NCBI GenBank assembly: GCA_021030915.1
Contig: JAGEMR010000018.1
Span: forward strand, 124,001 to 188,000
Length of the DNA stretch: 64,000 nucleotides
From: Astrothelium macrocarpum
Taxonomy: Eukaryota; Ascomycota; Dothideomycetes; Trypetheliales; Trypetheliaceae
Direction: 5' to 3'
Below are positions 34,243 through 46,067 of the stretch, piece by piece. The translations under genes and the position numbers were made by a program. Every line of letters starts with the position of its first letter. The first letter of the stretch is position 1. The notes beneath the pieces are model-generated. The model did not search any database. It saw nothing but the letters and a program-made list of their open reading frames with translations, and was not told where the DNA came from.

Positions 34243-35957
34243 TCATGCAAATTGCTCCAAGTAGTCCATCAGATCTGACCGCATCTTGCCCGGTAAGGAA
34301 TTAGAGAACCAAATGTTGCCGTCATAGTCCTTCTCCACGACAACAAAAACGTTCGAAATGACCGAGACCGAATTGTGGGATGGGTCAGATGCTTGATAGT
34401 ATACAGGATGTCCTCGTTTGCTCTTTCCTGACCGTGGAGCCGCGTCTCGCACGACCGCTGGACCGAAATCCATCTTCTCAGCAAGGTCGCCTTTGGTCCA
34501 GTTCGACATGAACTGGGTGGCCATGTCCTTGTCGCCAAAGATGACCGGCATCTTGGTTGCCCTCATCGACTCCACGGAAAGAGATGCGGCTGCCTTGAGC
34601 TGTTCCTCCGTGGCCTGGGTTGTTATAGCCTCACGCACTAAAAGGGCCCTCTTACCTAGCGGTAGCTCGAGAACTTCGTCAGCGCGACAGAGAAGTAAAT
34701 GTTCGTTGGTGAATTTTGGATATACGCTGCGTCTTGGCGGAAAACCGACTTCGCGCGACTTCGGGGATCCACCGCCATGATGGTCGCCAACTGCCGACCT
34801 GAGCCGGGCCCATGGTACTGCGCCAGCATTCGGCAGGCCACAGCGGTTAGAACGTCTCCTTCGCTGATGAAGGGCCTTTTGGACTCCGAAGCGGTAGCAT
34901 CGACTTCGACCACGATGTGACTCCTCGCTTCTTGAATCATGTTCTCCATCGTGTGCCTCGGGACACACAAGGTGCGCGAATGCACGTCCGAGCAGCGCCA
35001 CGAATCATACAAGCTACGTAATCCCCAATATTTGAGGCGCCACCCGTCGAGCACCCTGTCCGCCAGAACATGATGTTGCTTCGGTGCCGGGTTCCATAGG
35101 GCGTCAAAGGCGTCTTCGCAATATCCCACCATGGGAGCCACAGCTTCCAGCTTCCCGGCCAAAATGAGACTCCATGCTTCGAGTATGGATGCCCAACCCA
35201 TCAAGTCAGTTGATATGTGAGAGTGCGTGACCGAGACGAGAGTGCCGTCCGTGAACGTTTGCACATGCAAACAGAATTGGGGTTTGCTGGAGAAGACGAA
35301 GTCGTCTATGTTGCGAGGCGTCTCAGGGTCTAGTCCGAGAGAACAAAACTCCTTGGGGCCAGGATAAGTAGCAAGCTTGCCGTCTGGCCGCGGTAGCTTG
35401 GCGGCCAATGGGTGCTCCGTCATAGGGCTATCATGATGTTCTTGGGTAAGATACACGGCCGGACGCTCCTGTGAACAAACTTTTGGGACATGTATCTCCA
35501 AACTCCCATCCGGCTACAGGCTGAATTAGCGGCGAGAAGAGGTAATCACTGATGAAGAAACATGTGAAAATATCGAAGTGGTCCTGCCGCTATCTTACCC
35601 GATACCTAAACCGTCCACTGAACCTCCGCCACCCATCCATCTGAAAAAGCTGCGACAAAGCAGCATGGAGCTTACCAGGATCTAGAACATCGTCAAACTT
35701 GAATGTCCACACCAGTACTATCCCACGCGCTGCCGCAGAGTCGTCGAATAAGTGCACAGGGATGATATCATCTGTTTCATGAAGTTCCGGTAGTGGAGGC
35801 CGCTCGTTTTGAAGAACGGTAGATAGGCGAGGAGACCAGACATACTGAAGTGCTCTTCAGGCTACGCATAGTCATAAGAAAAGTACAATTAGACAGACGA
35901 GAGAAGATATGGGTAGCCTGAGCCTTGGCTAGAGCAGCACGGAGGTATACTACCCAT
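34243..35957 (-). CDS. HXXXD-type acyltransferase with apparent frameshift
   Basis: Predicted to acylate a hydroxyl on the cluster product using an acyl-CoA. Motifs are THSHISTD (HXXXD general base) and a DFGPAV version of the DFGW motif near the C-terminus. Exons are 35852-35599 and from 35513 onward (85-nt intron). A tentative 7-nt first exon at 35957-35951 makes the phases fit, but the 5' end is weakly supported. At about 34705-34718, near a run of four T on the + strand, the conserved reading moves into another frame. The frame ending YIQN stops about 20 codons later, while DEVLELPLGKRALLVREAI continues in the next frame to 34243. No GT-AG intron bridges this while keeping that conserved block. 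It is either a true disabling deletion or a sequence error. Confidence 0.75.
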
Positions 35958-36911
35958 GACCAACGAGTGGCGCTTACTACACTTGGACGATCCGGAATGT
36001 CACGGTGTGAACAGCCTCTCAGTTTGATGAGATGAGAGCCAAATAAGACGAGAACAGAGATTCGGAGGCAACAACTAGCCGAGGATTAGCCGCGCAGCCG
36101 CCGCTTAGGTAATAGCCCAATCGGGTAATCTGGGGCAGCATCCTGACACGGATTCTCCTCGAACACCAACACCTTTCAAAACATATTCTGGCGTATTTTT
36201 GTTTTGTTGATATAACTTTACAATAGAGGCAGCCACGATGTAATGATCCATAGGGTATATTTGTGTTTGTGAATTTGGATGCGAACGTGTACCTGCACAC
36301 ACAAATTGGGTCATTAGATGATGTGTGTCATTACATCGTGGTTGACTCTAATGATTACAATAGAACTCTGAGGTCCGGTATGCTATTTTGCTTTGTTACG
36401 TTTAGGCGCTGTTACTCCCGTTCCCGTTTTGACGGTCCGAGCGAGGTCAAGCAGCGGCAAATTGAGCCGAAATGGACACCGGATTGTCCAGAACACTATG
36501 GGAGCATTCATCATATAGGATCGATGTTGCTTTACCTATACCTCAAAATCTGTGGTGTGATTACACGATGGTTTGAGCCAATCCCCAAGACCTGTCTTTG
36601 ATCTTCTGTTCAGAGTCAAACTTCTCCTCGAATATGCTGTACAACTGCACTTACACACGACATCGTCATGAGCGCAGGTACATCCATCACCACTGAGTCT
36701 GTCAGCGGCTGAGTCTTTCAATTATTCATTCATGCGCGATATGTGTTGTTACTCATCTCTCCAGAGATCTTGACTCAAACGATTGAGATTGCCTAGAATG
36801 TATTGCAGATGCGCGCCTATAAATACTCCCTACAGATTCAGAATGGTTTACAGTTCACTTTCTTCATCGGCTAAACACAATTCTACATTTGACATCTCTT
36901 GACAGCCAGTA
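35958..36911. other. gene-free interval with a short inverted repeat
   Basis: Nearly 1 kb at the right edge of the terpenoid cluster. A 14-bp perfect inverted repeat (CCACGATGTAATGA) lies at 36233-36246 and 36328-36341. The last 150 bp look like a promoter for the gene at 36912, with TATAAATA at about 36819. No supported coding exon. Confidence 0.45.
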
Positions 36912-37747
36912 ATGTCTGCAGATCCAGAAGCCCCTGATCTTGAAGGAGTTATCCAAGAAAGAGATGATTACGAGGCAGAAGATGGATCCGGAGCGGGGGA
37001 GGTTGTGGCAGGAGGTAACGAGAGAGCAGGAGGTGACGACAAAGCAGATGACTTGGGTGGCCGTGATTCAGAAGACAATTATGTCTCAGTTGAAGACCCC
37101 AGATCGGAACGCGATTGTGAAGCAGGAGGCGAATACGTGTCGACTGACCGCGGACAGGGCAAACCCACAGGTGTGTTCTGTCTCCTCATCATGTCCACAG
37201 TAATGAATGTTCATTGACCTGAATATCTCTTGTATTAGGATTTCGCTGGTCGACACGACGAGTCTTGCCCTTTGCAATCGTGATAGGACTGTTGGTATCA
37301 GCAGGATTCCCAGTGCTGGCTCTGTATCTCACGAACCATCTATCGTTTTCACAACAATGCAATCAACCGACAAACTCTGATGGTCAAAATGGTGTACAAG
37401 GTATGCCGGACATACGCACAGTACTTTTCGCTTGCCCTGAAGATCTCAACAAAACCAATTCTTGCGGGCTTGTCCCTCACTGGAGCGTTGATGATGGCCT
37501 CCCGAAAGCATACACGATTCCGAGCTCTCTTGGGGGAGGTCAACCGCATTGGTACGCCAATTATTCTGTTGTTGTGGACATTGTTAATGCGACCGTGGTT
37601 GAAACATTTCCGCAGCAGTATTTCTATACGCAGCTCGGAGACGACGGACCGGTTCACAAAATTGAGTTCTTCACATGGTCTGCTGGCAAGCCTCCTGCAG
37701 GCAGAGAAGGAGAGGCAGGCCCTTTTCTGCAAGTGGTACCAAGATAA
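36912..37747 (+). CDS. single-pass membrane protein with acidic N-terminal tail, unknown function
   Basis: Two exons (36912-37170 and 37239-37747) join in phase to a 255-aa protein. The first about 85 residues are strongly acidic and low in hydrophobics (DDYEAEDGSG, GGDDKADDLGG). A basic patch (RWSTRR) precedes one transmembrane helix (LPFAIVIGLLVSAGFPVLALYL). The C-terminal part of about 145 aa has several N-glycosylation sequons and Cys residues, suggesting an acidic cytosolic tail and an outside domain. I do not recognise the family. A TATAAATA box about 90 bp upstream supports the start. Confidence 0.7.
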
Positions 37748-39655
37748 AAAGAAGAGAAGACGAGAGACTAAAGGCAAGAATGCTCGATTAGTATTCGGCC
37801 TGCACAATGACTGCGCAATGCTCTAAATTTATACTGTCTTCTGTACGGACTGAGCAGTCAAGGAAGCCTGTTACCTTAGATCATGTTACTTTGGACGAGT
37901 AGCTTAGTACTTTTGTAATTCCATGTTGATCATTGGCACAAAGGCACTCGGCATTTAATTTCGCATGGGCATGCAATGCTTTTACAGGCATACCTCACTA
38001 GTGGGGATTGCTTGGATACCATCAGAATTCATGGCTTGCAAGTCGGTCTTTGTATGTAGACTTATTCCTGGAGTTCTTCGCCTTGGTTATCGAACTCACT
38101 AAATCTTGATGGTATGACTTCTCGACGCCAAGAGTAAGGATTTCGTGATACTTCTCTGCACGTCAACTGTTCCTAATTGTTGTTTCATAGCACGTTGTCT
38201 ATTCATAGAAACTAACAATCATGCTCAAAAAGGAGGGACCAGATATCATAATCTGTATCAATCCAGCGCTTGACGTCCCAATTCTTTAGTCCTTTAGTTG
38301 TTTCTGTTGTGTTCCATGTCTCGTAGTATCTTCCACGGGGATCATCTTCCCATATCCTGTTCTGATATGTTTGCGCTCTAGGTTGCTGATTATCTGGAGT
38401 TGGCATCATGGTCTCGCAGACGAGGACCCATGATCTTTGATTTTTGAGCACCTCTAAACGGTCTATTTGGTACGTTGTGTTACTCAGCTAGTACTTTGCG
38501 GTTCTACATTCAGAACGACTAATGCCTAGATGTCTCGAAATTCGGAAGTAGCTTTGTTAGTCCAAGTATCGTCATCTTTACAAAAGAATTGCCTCAGAGA
38601 GAGCCTACGCCATTCAGCATGAAACTTACACATACTACAATTGATATTGCAACGCATCATGTTGCGAGACTCTTTGACTAGGTAGCTTTTTGTCGATGGA
38701 GATTGCAGAGCGAATTGACCTAGAGGGGCGATGGTTGTTGAAGGCTAACGCTTGGTCAACGCTGCCAGATCCAAACAATCACCCTCAAAATGCTCCATCG
38801 TTTTCTCACGACGTCGTCTGTCAAGAAATGGCCATGCGATGGATGGAGCCCTTCTCGATGAAGCATCACGGCACTTCCTGAGTCGACCCAATGTGAACGG
38901 ATTAGCCCAGTGTTGATGTCTGTGAGAAAGCGACTATACGTTGATGTTAACACCAAAAGTGTGGTATGTCACAGCGAGAAGACTTTTATTGATATTATCC
39001 CTGAGCGAAAACATTGGAACAGCGCCATTTTAATAAAGCAACTTACTTTCTCAACCTCGGAAGGACAACATTGGGTTTCGAGCACGGCGAGAGTTCGCAA
39101 AAACCCACCCGTACCCCAAGCTAATGGAAATTTTTCACTGAAGGCGTGTGACTCGGTCTCAAAACTTCTGGCTTTCACTCGAACGACAATCTGTGCACTC
39201 AACCGGGAAAATCTGACCACGAAGATGATGGAACTCCTTCGTAGAGAGAGGCTCTTTGAACAGCGAAATTGATCTCAGGCTGGCACGACCAAAATTACAT
39301 CCCAGATATCCAGTGGATTCGACCTTCGCTGATTGACTGTGCTAATAGAATTTCTGTGAGTATCTACCATGTGTGATCCATATGCTATTCTCCCTCCAGT
39401 TGGAAAGCCTCAAGGAAACATCATGATCGTTTTTGTTGGCACAGTGTATTCGAGCGATCAGGCCAAGTTCCTCCACGTATGAGCAGACTGGTACATTTTG
39501 CCCAATGATTACAAATTGTTGGATGGCGATTTGAACATCCCCAAGACCAAGAATAATCAGCTTTCATCGCGGCCATATTGACGCACAATTGATAGCGTGT
39601 TCTGGATTTGTTGCATCATTCTCATAAGCCCATCACATATAACTGTCAAATGGAT
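37748..39655. other. 1.9-kb interval with an exon-like relic
   Basis: No complete gene is supported. On the minus strand 38212-38490 is open and exon-like. It has a plausible CTAG acceptor at about 38491 and encodes text such as GRYYETWNTTETTKG and DTDYDIWSLLFEHDC before a stop. It has no start codon and no partner exon that I can join. It may be the last exon of a degraded gene. Confidence 0.35.
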
Positions 39656-40944
39656 TTAACTTCCAGAGGCTTCCCGATAAAATGATATGCTCTTGCTAGC
39701 ACCCGCGGCCGCGAAACTCTCGTTCCGTGTACTCGGGGTCTTAGGTAGCCACTTCACAGTCCAGATGGTTTTGTCCGTTTCGGAATGTGTTGCAACGCAA
39801 GCTCGAGTCTCTATGGACCAGACTTTAACCTTCCCATCAAAAGCCCTACTTCACGTCAGGTTTCTGGATTCTCTTCAGAGCTAAAGGACCTCAATTCAAC
39901 TTACCCACTGAGCAGGTATTCGCCGGTATCGTTAAAGTGGAGAGAGAAAATCCATGATGCATGACCGACCAGATTTGCGACCTGCTCTCCTGCCACCACA
40001 TCGTATATAGCAATGATCTGAGCATCACCAGCAGCGGCTAGAAGCTTGGATGCTGGAGAGAAAGCGACAGCTCGAATAGGCTTGACGAGACCTGAGTGTC
40101 ATCAGAATCATTGAACTTCAGTTCTATCACAAGTGGGGCTCACCAGGTAACGAATGTAACATTCTTCCGGTTTCGTTGTTGAAGATGTATACACTACCAT
40201 TCTGATGACCTGAAGCTGTGAAGCGGCCATCAATTGACTACCAGTGTTACATTAGCATAGAAATATGGGGATATGCAGACTCAATGGAACGTACTAGATC
40301 GATGCACATGCCGAAGCTTCCTTTGGTCTCGAATTCTTTGATCTTAGTTCTCTCGGCACCAAGCTCCCACACATTGATTCGTCCATCGTATGCGGTGCTG
40401 GCCAGGTATTGTCCGTCCTCTGAAAGCGCTATAGCCCAAAGCTCACCGGCTTTATTGCCATCTACACATTGATAAGTAAGACGCTTTTGCGGTCTTGCCG
40501 ATCGATGCTGGATATCTCGCACCTTTGATGCTGCCCTCTTCCTCCCAAACTCCACCCTTTTCAGCCTTCCATATCTTGACCTCTCCTCCAAAACCTACAC
40601 TAGCAGCCTTTTGTACATGTTTTGCGGTCGCGACATGATGGCAGCCCAATTGATGAGCCCCGCGTAATTCTTGGATGAGTGGAAAGTCAGGCTGTGTTGT
40701 GGAATGGACTCGAAGTGTCGAAGCTCCCGATGCAGAAAAGATTTGTGATGGCGTTACAGCGATTGAGAAGATGTCAGTCGGATGTGCTATTTTTTATCAG
40801 ATAATTCAATTTGTAGTTGAAGATCATGTGAGGGTTTCTTACCATCATCCAATGTGTGCGTGGTTAGATATTGCTTTGACTTAAGGTGGGAGAGAAACTT
40901 AGCCGGAAGCAAAACTATTTCCGAGACCTTGGAATACTCACCAT
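39656..40944 (-). CDS. SKI8: SKI8 / Rec103-like WD40 protein
   Basis: WD40 subunit of the Ski complex, which feeds mRNA to the cytoplasmic exosome. Ski8 orthologues also act in meiotic double-strand break formation. Seven coding exons close in phase to 313 aa: 40944-40942, 40879-40843, 40786-40523, 40461-40295, 40237-40144, 40091-39905 and 39845-39656. The start MSKQYLTTHTLDDAHPTDIFSI, RGAHQLGCHHVATAK, WAIALSEDGQYLASTAYDG, VAFSPASKLLAAAGD and the terminal KVKVWSIETRACVATHSETD match Ski8 proteins closely. The length is normal. The first coding exon is just the ATG, with an intron starting at the next base. Confidence 0.9.
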
Positions 40945-41238
40945 CTTTGAAAGATGTTAGTTTCAATTTGTGGGAGCATCAATATGATGCAGTCTCGATC
41001 GTGGTCGATAGTTTCTAATTGAACGTTGGATGTAAAGTTTTAGTTTCTAATGGGTGATATTGCTCTATCTAGAATTGTACAGTACGTATTCATCCACACA
41101 GCCTGGTCATGCTCTATGCATGCAGATATCACTCATGGAAGTGTTTGATAGATTGGTCAAATTGTGCACGTCAAGAATCCAATGATGCCAAGTTGCCTCG
41201 CATGAAAACGCCAAAGACTATACATTAATTACCACTGC

Positions 41239-41788
41239 CTACCGATTCGTGGGCCACCACCTCATGTCCTTGGCATGTTTCCTGCTCTCCTCCTCCTTTT
41301 CTCGCTTCTCTTTCTGCTCCTTCTTCTCAGCCTCCAATTCTGGTGTTGGCTTCCAATTAGTTCCCCAATACTGTCGGATGGCTACGGACTGTCAACTAAT
41401 GTTGTGTAGACTTGAGTACAGACCTACTTTGAACACAATACGGACATAACGCATGAGATCTCTTCTGCCTCCCGCATCCCGAACATTTATTCAAGGATGT
41501 GACATCCTGTAATGCCTTCCCTGCCAACTGCCTGTGTCTCTTCTTGGAATGTGTTGTTTTCTTCTTTGGTACAGCGCGTAGAACAGATTCCCATATATCT
41601 TGCAACGTAGATGCAATGCCGGAGCCAATTGCGATGGGCAAAAGCGAAGCCGTTTCAATTGCTGGGAATTGTCGCCATGATTGTGTTGGTATTGTAGATG
41701 TTCCTGGCCGTAGAGATGTGAGAGCAACTGGGAGAAATGCTGACAGGAAGTGCGACGATGGGTAGTGCCGTGCTGCAGCAAGAGCCAT
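41239..41788 (-). CDS. MRPL32: mitochondrial large-subunit ribosomal protein bL32m
   Basis: Structural protein of the mitochondrial large ribosomal subunit, 167 aa. Two exons join in phase (41788-41428 and 41381-41239). The N-terminal ~75 residues, rich in Ser, Ala and Arg with few acids, fit a mitochondrial targeting region. The L32 core follows: VPKKKTTHSKKRHRQL and the zinc ribbon KCSGCGRQKRSHALCPYC (CX2C...CX2C). The tail has the fungal extension RQYWGTNWKP and a Lys/Glu-rich coiled end. It faces the CDC10 septin gene across a 262-bp divergent promoter. Confidence 0.9.
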
Positions 41789-42050
41789 TGCGTAGGAATA
41801 CGAGGGAGACGGAGAAGATTCGGATTGTGCAAGCCAGTCAGTGTAAAAGATGGAAGTTGAGATTTGAGAGCTGTCCCAAAGAGGAATGGGTTGGGCGACC
41901 CCTAATAATTTACTTAGTGAGGCCCTTAACGCAGCAATCAACCACGCGCCAAGCGCAGACTACCTTCTTGCCAAACTTGCCAGTTAATTTCTTCTTTTCC
42001 TGTCCTTCTCCTCGTCACCAGCGACGTGCATTATTCTCTCGCTCAATCCA

Positions 42051-43281
42051 ATGGCTGCCACCATGAACGCTCATTCGCCCCAGTCTGTCTTCCCTAAGAG
42101 CCATGTCGGCTTCGACAGCATTACCTCACAGATTGAGAAAAAGCTGCTCAAGCGCGGCTTCCAGTTCAATGTCATCTGTGTTGGTGAGCAATCTTTTCAG
42201 ATATTCGAATGAATCGTGTTCGCGATTGCTAATGGTTGTGTTTAGGTCAAACTGGACTTGGCAAATCTACACTCATCAATACCATCTTCGCTTCCCATCT
42301 GATGGATTCAAAGGGCCGTCTTACGCCAGACGAGCAGATTCGCAGCACCACCGAGATCCAGACCGTATCTCATATCATTGAAGAGAATGGTGTCCGTCTC
42401 AGACTGAACATTGTCGACACCCCTGGCTACGGCGATCTGATTAACAACGACCGCTGCTGGGATCCGATCGTCAAGTACATCAAGGACCAGCACTCCGCCT
42501 ACCTCAGAAAAGAGCTCACTGCCCAGCGTGAGCGTTATATTCAAGACACTCGTATCCACTGCTGCCTTTTCTTCATCCAGCCATCAGGCCACGCGCTCAA
42601 ACCGATTGATATCGTTGTACTGAAGAAGCTTAGTGAAAGCGTCAATGTCGTGCCGGTCATTGCCAAATCAGATTCATTAACTTTGGAGGAGCGTCAAGCA
42701 TTCAAAGATAGGATAAAGGAGGAATTTGCCTTCCACAACATCAGAATGTATCCTTACGATAATGAGGAGTACGACAGCGAAGAAGCTACCATGAACGAGC
42801 AGATCAAGGTATATTGGAAGGGGATTATTAACTAGAAGAATTTGTGCTGATGATATTGCAGAGCATCATTCCGTTTGCTGTTGTTGGTTCAGAACGATCC
42901 ATCGTTGTCAACGGCAAGCAAGTCCGCGGCCGTCAGAACCGCTGGGGAGTTATCAATGGTAAGTGCATTCACCACAATGCCTCTTGTCCATCCAACCTCA
43001 TCCTATCTTTATATGTGTCGCGAATCGCGCTAACAAGGTGTATAGTTGAGGACGAGAACCACTGTGAATTCGTCTACCTTCGAAACTTCCTCACGCGCAC
43101 GCACCTGCAAGACCTCATCGAAACCACTTCTCAAATCCACTACGAGTCATTCCGTGCTAAACAATTGCTCGCGCTCAAGGAATCCAGTGCGGTCGGCCAT
43201 AGCGGCAGCAGGCCCATTTCTCCTTCTGCAGACAGGGAGCTCAGCCGCAACAGCCAGCGCATGACCATGAACGGGTACTAG
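42051..43281 (+). CDS. CDC10: septin, CDC10 class
   Basis: GTP-binding septin of the Cdc10 class (AspD in Aspergillus), a subunit of septin filaments at septa and hyphal tips. Four exons close in phase: 42051-42183, 42246-42808, 42862-42958 and 43046-43281, giving 342 aa. The N-terminal polybasic KKLLKRGFQF precedes the P-loop GQTGLGKS (45-52). DTPGYGD (switch II), AKSD (G4) and the septin unique element (RWGVINVEDENHCEFVYLR) are present. There is no long C-terminal coiled coil, as expected for Cdc10. A second in-frame ATG at 42063 is an alternative start. Confidence 0.95.
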
Positions 43282-43795
43282 TCTTCCCATTTTCCTAATA
43301 TCAGTCTATCAGGCCGAGACTTTGTCTATGTCGCGGTCCGAGATCCACATGTTCTGGATGGAGTAAAAAACGGCAATGCTGACGGGTCGGTAGTGGCAAG
43401 CCAGGTCTTCCTATTCCGTAAAGCAGGGTGTACTCGCTTCCCTTACAGTTTCTTATTTACGGTTGAGTTACATATTTGGGAGAGCGGATGCGGTCCATTC
43501 AGTTTGAAGAGCATCTGCTGAGGTGAAGTGGGTGGGCAGTAGCTGTTGGGGCACTTTTGCAGTCTTTAATCAGGCTTCTTCTCTCTCTTGATGTTTCTGT
43601 TTTTGCTCTGATTAGCAGGCCTTTGAGAGCATGATTTGCGGCCAAATCTTCTCTGAGCGTTGCCAGAGTTTTGCAAGATACCTAATACGAATGCATTGTT
43701 CTACTCTTTGTCGTATACACAGGAGCCTTTAGAATGCGTGACTAAGACATAGTAATTATCTGGAGTAAGGGGTGCTGTTGACTTTCTACTCTGCA
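43282..43795. other. CDC10 3' flank
   Basis: About 0.5 kb of ordinary composition between the septin stop and the AT-rich element. It likely holds the 3' UTR and terminator. No gene seen. Confidence 0.4.
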
Positions 43796-45967
43796 TAGGA
43801 GTACACTCCGCTGTGTGCACGGTCGCACTGCATGCACGCCCACCCAAATTCTCAACACCATGGATTCGAATTCAAATATTTCAACAACCATAATAATAAT
43901 TAGTATGGGGTTAATTTTAAAATATAACTGAAATTCATTTGAATAAAAATCATCGTTAAAATTAATTAATGAAACGTTATGGAAATTATCGTTGACACTG
44001 AGGACGAGTAGAATGAGAAGCCGAATCAGTCTCATTCAAATATTCCTCATCATTCATTATCAATTTTTGAAGTTTTTCAGTTAATATACTTTTTTTATAT
44101 TTTAATTGTTTATTCTGTTTTGTCTCATTTTGGAACTGCTTCGAAGTAGTTCGCTGTTCCTGAATCTCTCGTTTTTACTGCTATTGAATTTCACGCTATT
44201 ATTTTTTCTATTATTGAGTTTCCTTACGGTCGCGTCAACGCTGTACTTTCAATTCAGTTTCAATTTATTTAACAATAATTCGAATAATTTTTTCAGCCTT
44301 TTATTATTATTTTTGTAATTCCTTTTCCTTCTTTTTTTATTACTATTACTCACGAGCGAATTGAATTTTACTAGGATTTCAGAATATAACACCACCATAT
44401 TCTATAGGTATTTCAATAACTTTCCGACATTTTATACGCTTTTATTCTAATTTTATTGTCTTTTTTAAATTTTGATTTTTATATTTAATGATATTATTTT
44501 TTATTTCCATTTTTTGATATTTGATTATAAATTGATCCATTTATTCCGTGAATTGAGGGCCTATATACGATTCCAAATATGATCTAAAATGGCGCCAATG
44601 AATATTCGTAATTCGTATAGAAGATTCTGAATTTTCTGAATTTAAATGATAATATTATGATCATTGAATTGATATTTGATCAAATATTATTATTGGCTGA
44701 AATGGATGGAAATCTATTTTAATCCATCCATTAATAATATTTTTGATGATAAAAATTTATTATCATACCGGCCAAAATATTCTAAAAAAATCATTTTTGA
44801 TAAAATGATTAATATCTTGAATTTATTATATCTAATTATTCAAATGATTTAAATAATAAATTATTAATGAATTAAATAAATTCATATCAAATAACTGAAA
44901 TCAATGAATTGAATAAAAAAGAAAAATAATCAAAAAAATTTGATTACGATGATAATAATTAAAAAATTTCATTATTATATGATTTCTATGGCCGTCCATT
45001 ATCAAAAAATGATAATCATTTAATTTTTCCAGTTTAATTTTGATATATTTATCAAAAATTTTTTTCAATCACGCAAATCCAATCTCATCATTCATCCAGT
45101 CTAATAATAATATTATAAAATTATAATTATGAATAATTGAATCGAAATTTTCAAATCAGAATTCTTAAATTAAATTCATTTTTGAATCGTAAATAAATGA
45201 TAATGAAAATATTATTCCATTCATATAAATTATTATCAAAATAATAATCCATTTCCGAAAATTATCTATATCAGATCCTTTGAATTATTTCTTTTTATAA
45301 ATTGATTTGATAAAAATACGATGTTATTTCATAAACTGGCCAATTGAAAAGCCTTTTTCATTCATATTATATATATTATATGGAAGAATTTCGTATTCTT
45401 TGATTTTGAAATCTATCTAATAAAATATTAATACAAAAATAATACAAAATAAGGGTTCATATCAAATCAAAATAAAATTTTAATTAATTGAAATTATCTA
45501 CTCTTTTTCGCGCGAGATCAAAAGATATTAAAAAGGCTGATTTTAATTCGGTCGTATGGCGTTATATAAAACGGCTCTGCCAATTCGGATCCAGCTCAAT
45601 TTTATTAATTTCGAATACAAAATTTCGTAATATTTGATTTAAAAATAGAATACCACAATCCGAAAATATATTAATCCATTTGATTAATATCTTTTTCTAT
45701 GATTCTGAAAGTTTGGCGTGGGATTCAAATTGAATTCTTTGAAAGTCCTTGATAACACCTCTGTGACGCCGCGACAATCTTATACGACTGACTCCATGAA
45801 TTCTAACTATCTCAGCATAATTAGAATGCTCCTATGCATCTGCTACTGCAATCGCTATTTCAATTGAATCCATATTGGTGGTGTAATTCGTATACAAAGT
45901 GGTGGAATTGATTTAATTTTGAGGTGTGCGCACAGTGATCACGTGCACACAGCGGAGTCTACTCCTA
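43796..45967. mobile_element. AT-rich, probably RIP-mutated Tc1/mariner-like element remnant
   Basis: A 2.17-kb block bounded by inverted repeats. The left reads TA then GGAGTACACTCCGCTGTGTG with CACG following. The right end is its reverse complement with one mismatch, then TA. The TA on both sides fits the target-site duplication of Tc1/mariner elements, and the length is right for one. Between the ends the sequence is extremely A+T rich with stops in every frame, so no transposase can be read. That pattern fits heavy repeat-induced C-to-T mutation of both strands. The ends escaped strong change. It sits between two housekeeping genes whose composition is normal or GC-rich. Confidence 0.75.
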
Positions 45968-46067
45968 AGTTTTGGAGGGTGTAAATTTGGACATCAGCCC
46001 CACCAAGCCATTCAACGTAAATTTCACAACATCCTGTCTCCGAAACAATTAGGAGCATGGCGCGAAC

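Noticed and set aside
38910..39272. Plus-strand frame of 120 codons
   Set aside because: Begins with no supporting promoter or splice evidence, composition is not gene-like and an antisense frame overlaps it.
44106..44318. Open frame encoding an almost all Phe/Leu/Ser hydrophobic peptide
   Set aside because: Explained by the AT-rich, poly-T character of the mutated transposon, not by a membrane protein.
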